Assembly: GCA_039105265.1 (NCBI GenBank)
Contig: JAPFFF010000008.1
Coordinates: 1,178,001-1,242,000 of the forward strand
Reading direction: 5' to 3'
Source: Tritrichomonas musculus
Lineage: Eukaryota; Parabasalia; Tritrichomonadida; Tritrichomonadidae
Length of the DNA stretch: 64,000 nucleotides
Under the pieces are notes generated by a model. The model had not been told where the DNA came from, did no database searches, and saw only the letters and a program-made list of their open reading frames with translations. Both the position numbers and the translations under genes were made by a program. Within the stretch, counting starts at the first letter, position 1. Every line of letters starts with the position of its first letter. Shown here piece after piece: positions 60,001 to 64,000 of this stretch.

Positions 60001-61725
60001 TGCTTCTGCTTGTCTCCTAGCTTCTTCAGCCTGTCTAGCTGCTTCTGCTTGTCTAGCTGCCTCCGCTTGTCTAGCTGCCTCCGCTTGTCTAGCTGCTTCC
60101 GCTTGTCTAGCTGCTTCCGCTTGTCTAGCTGCTTCTGCTTGTCTAGCTGCTTCTGCTTGTTTCCTAGCTTCTTCAGCCTGTCTAGCTGCTTCTGCTTGTT
60201 TCCTAGCTTCTTCAGCCTGTCTAGCTGCTTCTGCTTGTCTAGCTGCTTCTGCTTGTCTTGCAGCTTCTGCTTGTCTAGCTGCCTCAGCCTGCTTTCGGGC
60301 GTCTTCTGCTTGTCTAGCTGCTTCAGCCTTCTTTGCTTCATCATCATCATTAGGTTTCTGTTGATTATCGTTAACTTTCCTTAATTTAACTCCAAATGTT
60401 GAGTCAACATTTCCAACCTTGTTATTATCTGCAGAAAAGTCACTGCTACTATTGTTTCCGCTGTTTGTATTGACCTTTCTTAGCTGTACGAAAGGATGCG
60501 GTTGTTGGTCATCATTGAAATTCTTCTTTTTGTTTTCAAGGTCTGCAAAAGCATTTGAGTTACTACTTCTTTGCTTTAATCTTGCTGCAAGGGCTGCCTG
60601 GAATGGATCCATTGGTTTGGCATTTGCTTCTTCGGCTGCTTTATCTTTCGCTGGTGGGGGTTCTACTTTTCTGAGTTTTGGCATCTGACCAGGTATCAAT
60701 TGAATTCCTCCAGATGGAACAGCAGGCTTTGGCGCCGCTGATGATGAAGAAGCTGGTGGAGGAGGTGGCGGCGGAGGCGGTGGTGGAGGTGGTGGAGGGG
60801 GAGGTGGAGGAGCTGCTGAGGGATCAAGTGGAGCAGCATTATCTGGAGATTCATTTTGCGTTTCAGTAGCTGGAGGTTCTGGAGTGGGTGGTGGATTTGC
60901 TGGTGGTACTGGTTGAACTGGTTTTGGTGGTTCTGGTATAGATTGTGGTGGAGGTGGAGATTGCGGTTGAGGTGGAGATTGTGTTTGTGGTTTTGGCTGT
61001 GGAGCACGTTCTACTGGCTTGGCTGGAGCTGGGCCACCCATTTGTCCGGCAAGCATCATATTTAATCTGTCTTTGAAACTAATTGGTTTGGCTGGTTTTT
61101 CGTCAGCTGGTTTATTCTCTTTTGGCTCAACTTTCCTTAATTTTGGCATTTGTCCTGGTATTAATTGAATTCCACCAGTTGGAACAGATGGTTTTGGTGC
61201 TTCAGATGATGATGATGCTGGAGGAGGTGGGGGAGGCGGAGGCGGCGGTGGTGGTGGAGGTGGAGGTGGTGGAGGAGGAGCTGATGGATCAAGTGTAATA
61301 TCGTTTTCTGGCGTTTCTACATTGTTTGATTCGTTATTTACTGGCTGCACAGGTTGTATAACTTTTGGCGGCTCTAATGGTGCTTGTACTTGTTGTGGTG
61401 GTTGAGGTGGTGGTGGTGGTGGTGATCGAGTGTGCTGTGGAGCTGCCTCTGGTGGCTTACTTGGAGCTGGGCCACCCATTTGACCAGCAAGCATCATATT
61501 TAATCTATCTTTGAAGCTCATTGGTTTTGCTGGCTTTTCTTCGGCGGCATTTTTTTCTTTTGGTTGAACTTTCCTCAGTTTTGGCATATTATCAGGAGAG
61601 AGAGATTCAATACCTGCCACTATTTTAGCTTTTGCTGGTGCAGATGTTTCTGCTGCAGGTGGTGGTGGAGGAGGTGGGGGAGGAGGAGGCGGTGGAGGTG
61701 GAGGTGGAGGATTTTCTCCAGACAT
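57022..61725 (-). CDS. Actin/endocytosis-type scaffold with poly-Pro, LRKV, DPF, poly-Gln and NPF motifs
   Basis: A 1,567-aa protein starting MSGENPPPPPP at 61725; the frame extends to a TTG at 61782 but the ATG is the better start. Order of parts: three poly-Pro blocks of the profilin/SH3-binding type (near 6, 165 and 315), each followed by an LRKV motif (about 50, 196 and 351), plus two more LRKV at about 413 and 445, resembling the C-terminal half of WH2 actin-binding motifs; repeated SFKDRLNMMLAGQMGGPAP; a long charged helix (RQAEAARQAEEARKQ, about 462-602); DPFGLDSF units; QRKQAEEQERQRKQ helix; poly-Gln; a long Gln/Asn/Gly/Tyr/Ser-rich segment with QYGSNT units; a further DPF; and four NPFNSS units near the C-terminus, which ends in NDDW plus four residues. 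DPF is an AP-2 appendage ligand and NPF an EH-domain ligand. A link between endocytosis and actin is inferred. Confidence 0.85.
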   Translation of the reverse strand: MSGENPPPPPPPPPPPPPPPPPPAAETSAPAKAKIVAGIESLSPDNMPKLRKVQPKEKNAAEEKPAKPMSFKDRLNMMLAGQMGGPAPSKPPEAAPQHTRSPPPPPPQPPQQVQAPLEPPKVIQPVQPVNNESNNVETPENDITLDPSAPPPPPPPPPPPPPPPPPPPPASSSSEAPKPSVPTGGIQLIPGQMPKLRKVEPKENKPADEKPAKPISFKDRLNMMLAGQMGGPAPAKPVERAPQPKPQTQSPPQPQSPPPPQSIPEPPKPVQPVPPANPPPTPEPPATETQNESPDNAAPLDPSAAPPPPPPPPPPPPPPPPPPPASSSSAAPKPAVPSGGIQLIPGQMPKLRKVEPPPAKDKAAEEANAKPMDPFQAALAARLKQRSSNSNAFADLENKKKNFNDDQQPHPFVQLRKVNTNSGNNSSSDFSADNNKVGNVDSTFGVKLRKVNDNQQKPNDDDEAKKAEAARQAEDARKQAEAARQAEAARQAEAARQAEAARQAEEARKQAEAARQAEEARKQAEAARQAEAARQAEAARQAEAARQAEAARQAEAARQAEAARQAEEARRQAEAARQAEEARKKAEAEARRQAEAAKQAEASKSENKSLDPFGLDSFGLDSFSTSHAPSNQSGTISFGGEPFSASKQTSQSSGLDPFGLDSFSFDQKPTTTGPIGSEADPFGLGNFNLNQSSSSLADEQEKQRKQAEEQERQRKQAEEQERQRKQAEEQERQRKLAEEQERQRKMAEEQERQRKLAEEQERQRKLAEEQERQRKLAEEQERQRKLAEEQERQRKQAEEQRRLQQQQQMQQQQRMQQQQQQQQQQQQSMQQQQQRMQQQPMQQQQQQMQQQQKMQQQQQQPMQQRQQQMQAMHTSSSNQMNASGQQSSQNMQFSNQSSTNQLSHQGSSGQFNNQAQNSQIYRQGSNNQFNNQPQNSQLSHQGSNSQFNNQAQNIQLSHQGSANQFNNQGSTNQFTQNQNTNQSSTGQFSQQSSTNQFNQQGSTNQFNQQRSTNQYNNQNPMNQYGSNTNSFSQFGSNQAIQSQQGSNPMTLSQQGSNPMTLSQQGSNPVTPNQYGSNTNVFNQQQQQYGNKPQQPQYGSNTQQQQQQYGNKPQQQPQYGSNPQQQQYGNKPQQQPQYGSNTQQQQYGNKPQQPQYGSNTQQQQYGNKPQQQPQYGSNTQQQQYGNKPQQPQYGTNTQQQQQYGNKPQQQPQYGSNTQQQQYGSNTNVFNQFGSNTTNTQQQYGSNSNTFAQFNTTNTQKPQQQQQYGSNSFSQFGTTQNTQNQFGSTNQFGTAQSTQNQFGSTNQFQPQNSNQYGTMNQYNQQSRSINQYSSNQRPVSQYQNSTNQFGSTNQFQQPTQQYGSSNQYQTNQQFGSTNQFQQSNQQFNTTNQYQNKQFGSNNGNQFNSTSQQFGSTSSSYNSNQQFQQPNQQFGSTNQFNNQTQQKSQSPAASNDPFALFKNAKPPGHQVGSTPPGSNQSATNPFNSSSNRMPAQQTASNPFNSSTQRFNAPQQQPRPPATNPFNSSSNFNAPQQQQQATNPFNTNANQNRNNPPQNNNRNNDDWIFQI

Positions 61726-61807
61726 CAAAATTTTTGTTATAAAAAAATTTAATCCACATTTTATCGTTTGCCTTTTAATCAAATTTCAAATCATCTAACA
61801 AAAATTG

Positions 61808-61812
61808 AATGA
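61808..61812 (-). promoter_or_regulatory. Candidate initiator (Inr), TCATTCAAT
   Basis: On the minus strand TCATTCAATTTT starts at 61812, about 85 nt upstream of the scaffold ATG. It is the only TCAYW match in the leader, but the distance is longer than for the other genes here. Confidence 0.4.
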
Positions 61813-62847
61813 AAAAAAAAATTCTTTATATAAGATTTTTCTTGGTATATAATGTATAAACAATAAATATTATTAATTAAAAATTATTAATATTATTTTT
61901 ATGACTAAAATATAAAAATTTATATAATAATAAAGAAATATTCGCAAAAAAAAATATATTTTTTGTAGATAAAGAATTTATACTCACAAAATAAAACATT
62001 TTTTCAGAGTATGCATACAAATAAACACAGGAAAAATTGAGTTAAATATTAATATTTTTTCAATTGATCATACAAAAAAAAAACAACTTTTTCTGAAAGT
62101 TGTTGTTATGTTAATGTCAAAAAAGGGCGGTATTTTACTTTTCCAAAATCGAATTCGAAAAGCTTGTAACTCTAGCTTAAATTATACTTTGTCCCTGGTA
62201 AGAATAAAGCAATGGTTCAATTTAGATCTTCTGTTGTCGTTTTTTAACTGAATTGATAATTATATTTCTGAATTTCACAAATCGTTATTTTTATGCTTCA
62301 TTTATTCCTAAAATCTTGATTTTACAAACATGAAGGGTTTATAAGCAGCGGTTGGTGAATTTTTGGAGATATTTCTTTTCCCAATTTCAGCTAAGAGTCT
62401 TTATAAAAAGTTAATAAGGATTTACAATCATGTTTGTAAACTTGATAATCAGTGATTGCCGACACTTAAGTTGGATAGATATAAAATAAAAAAAAAAAAA
62501 TCTTTTTTTTTTTGTTACACCAATTAGCATATTAATCAATAAAATAAATCATGATATCGATTACAATCTGAAAGAAAAATTGAAACATATTTGCTCAAAA
62601 TTGTCTAATTTGCATCATTTTTGAAAGCAAAAAATCATAATTTTTTCTCTGGTATTTATATATGTTGTATGACAAAGCATAATAAAAGTTATGATTATTT
62701 TTCAATCATCTCTTCTATTAAATAAGATAAAAGCAAACTAAAATACTTTTGATGATTATCAAAAAGTTATTACGACTAAATATAAATTTAAAAAGTGGAG
62801 GTAAAAAAGTTCAATTTTTTTTATTCGTTTTTTTTATAAATTTGTAA
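61813..62847. other. Divergent spacer between scaffold and actin-related gene
   Basis: About 1 kb of A+T-rich sequence. It contains a hairpin-like ACAACTTTTTCTGAAAGTTGT near 62083-62104. A less A+T-rich stretch at about 62120-62220 has no open frame and no tRNA fold that I can see. No TCAYW lies next to the ATG on the right. Confidence 0.45.
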
Positions 62848-63957
62848 ATGGAGAATGCTCCGATTGTAATCGACATTGGAACATCCCATACTTTTGCAGG
62901 ATATGGTGGTGAATCAGAGCCAGATGTTTCTATTTCCTCAATTCTAGGTAGGAGGATAACGTCCTCAACAAAAGTCATATCCCCTTTATCAAGTACAGAT
63001 TTTATGATTGGATCAAACGTATATAAAAATTCTGATAAATACACACCATGTCTTCCTATTGATAATAGAGTTATAACCAATTTTGATGATTTTACAGCGT
63101 TTATAAATACCCTTATAACAGTTCATTTAAATACAATTCCGAAAACTCACCCTCTATTACTCACAGTTTCGCCTTACGAAAGTGCTAAATCAAAAGAAAC
63201 AATTTTGCAAATCATGATGGAAACTTTCAAAGTACCTGCTTTGTTACCAGCATCATCTTCACAGCTGGTTTTGCATGCAGCTGATATTAATAGCGGTATT
63301 GTTGTAGATGCAGGCGAAACTGGAACTTCAATTATGCCTATTTTTGAATCATACTCTATACCTTATTATTCTGGTAGATTAGATGTTGGAGGACGCCAAA
63401 TTACAGATCAACTAAGGAATTCTCTTACTCAAAGAGGCTATTCGTTGAAAACAGGAACCGAAAGAGAGATATTAAGAGATATGAAAAGCAAAATTTGCTA
63501 TATTTCACTGGATCCGGTAGCAAGTGCCCAAGATGCGCCTCAGCAGTCATTCACAACACCAGACGGTGCTGATATAAAACTAACTTCACAATGTTTTATG
63601 TGTCCTGAGATTTTATTTAAGCCAGGATTGTGCGGATGTGAACAAGAAGGAACTTCTCATCAAATTGCAGAAGTCATATCAAAAGTTGATGATGATATAA
63701 GAAACCAATTAGCAACTAATATTGTTCTTGCTGGTGGATCTACTATGTTTCCAGGTTATGCTGACAGAATCATTCATGATCTCAGTGAATTGCTCCCAGA
63801 ACAAAGTGTAAATGTTGTTGCAAATCAAGATAGGATAGAGTCTGCTTGGATAGGTGGATCTATACTTGCATCTGTTGGAACATTTAATAAATTATATATT
63901 TCTCAAGAAGAATATGATGAATATGGTGCGTCAATTATACCACTTAAAATGTACTAA
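62848..63957 (+). CDS. Divergent actin-related protein
   Basis: A 369-aa actin-fold ATPase. Visible signatures: phosphate loop 1 IDIGTSHTFAGYGGE (9-23), phosphate loop 2 VVDAGETGTSIMPIF, the adenosine-binding AGGSTMFPG, and a C-terminal EYDEYGASIIPLKMY that aligns with the actin tail. The residue equivalent to catalytic Gln137 appears kept (SSSQLVLHAAD), but the loop after it is two residues shorter, and in the second loop the actin His161 equivalent is Ser and Asp157 is Glu. The DNase-binding region is poorly conserved. Length is close to conventional actin (375 aa), yet identity looks low, so this is an Arp rather than an actin; I cannot assign it to Arp1-Arp11. The neighbouring divergent gene also looks actin-connected. 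Confidence 0.88.
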   Translation: MENAPIVIDIGTSHTFAGYGGESEPDVSISSILGRRITSSTKVISPLSSTDFMIGSNVYKNSDKYTPCLPIDNRVITNFDDFTAFINTLITVHLNTIPKTHPLLLTVSPYESAKSKETILQIMMETFKVPALLPASSSQLVLHAADINSGIVVDAGETGTSIMPIFESYSIPYYSGRLDVGGRQITDQLRNSLTQRGYSLKTGTEREILRDMKSKICYISLDPVASAQDAPQQSFTTPDGADIKLTSQCFMCPEILFKPGLCGCEQEGTSHQIAEVISKVDDDIRNQLATNIVLAGGSTMFPGYADRIIHDLSELLPEQSVNVVANQDRIESAWIGGSILASVGTFNKLYISQEEYDEYGASIIPLKMY

Positions 63958-64000
63958 TTTTGTAATGTTAAACATATATTTTTATATTAGATATATCTGA

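Noticed and set aside
59079-60384. Several long open frames antisense to the scaffold gene (Ala/Val-, Ser/Cys- and Phe/Leu-rich)
   Set aside because: They arise because CAA/CAG and GAA/GCT repeat codons read open in all frames; the minus-strand protein has the meaningful motifs.
57022-61782. Start of the scaffold gene at 61782
   Set aside because: That codon is TTG; the ATG at 61725 begins the poly-Pro protein directly and is preferred.
62120-62400. Less A+T-rich stretch considered as a tRNA or small RNA gene
   Set aside because: No cloverleaf, no T-loop GGTTCGAATCC-type box and no snRNA landmark could be found by eye.
1-64000. Spliceosomal introns
   Set aside because: Scattered GTATGT words occur, but no ACTAACACACAG-type 3' end was seen and the genes are open from start to stop.

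Overview
The window looks like nuclear DNA of a parabasalid (trichomonad) protist, probably a Tritrichomonas- or Trichomonas-type genome. The reasons are: very A+T-rich spacers full of homopolymer runs; long genes with no visible intron (I saw no trichomonad-type 3' intron end, ACTAACACACAG); several start codons preceded within a few tens of bases by TCATT/TCACA/TCACT, which fits the trichomonad initiator TCA(+1)Y(T/A); BspA-type leucine-rich repeat proteins; a PAS/cyclase membrane protein; a TKL-like kinase; and a MULE transposase. The species call is inference; no rRNA gene is present to settle it.

Layout. 1-6971: tail of a degenerate cyclase-like receptor, a 458-bp MITE with TTCA target duplications, an unrecognised 400-aa protein, and a textbook beta-tubulin. 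7174-17334: one uninterrupted 3,386-codon gene for a mostly disordered protein whose N-terminus resembles the FOP/LisH dimerisation module of centrosome and basal-body proteins. 17335-30924: a gene-poor block of nested transposons. Its centre is a 10.2-kb element (20440-30664) with 33-bp terminal inverted repeats, a 9-bp target duplication with one mismatch, an intact transposase gene with an unusual domain order, and three unrelated tandem arrays, one of them 28 copies of a 117/118-bp unit. 30925-44020: a small unknown gene, an Ariadne-type RBR ubiquitin ligase, an RCK (MAK/ICK/MOK/LF4-like) kinase, a small disordered protein, a membrane-anchored beta-propeller-like protein, a TKL-like kinase with ARM/HEAT-like repeats, and a TRPML/polycystin-like channel. 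44521-56411: two LRR_5 (BspA-like) genes, two very short candidate genes, a polytopic membrane protein with a lipase-type GHSxxG elbow, and two decayed pseudogenes. 57022-64000: a 1,567-aa actin/endocytosis-type scaffold (poly-Pro, LRKV, DPF, poly-Q, NPF) divergently placed against a divergent actin-related protein.

How it fits together. Several genes belong to cytoskeleton and flagellum biology (beta-tubulin, FOP-like scaffold, RCK kinase, actin scaffold, actin-related protein). They do not form an operon and no co-regulation can be claimed beyond sharing initiator-like start contexts. The most unusual items are the 10.2-kb MULE-like element with its tandem-OB transposase and internal satellites, the giant FOP-like protein, and the DPF/NPF/LRKV scaffold, whose motif set recalls fungal Pan1/verprolin and epsin tails without their folded domains.
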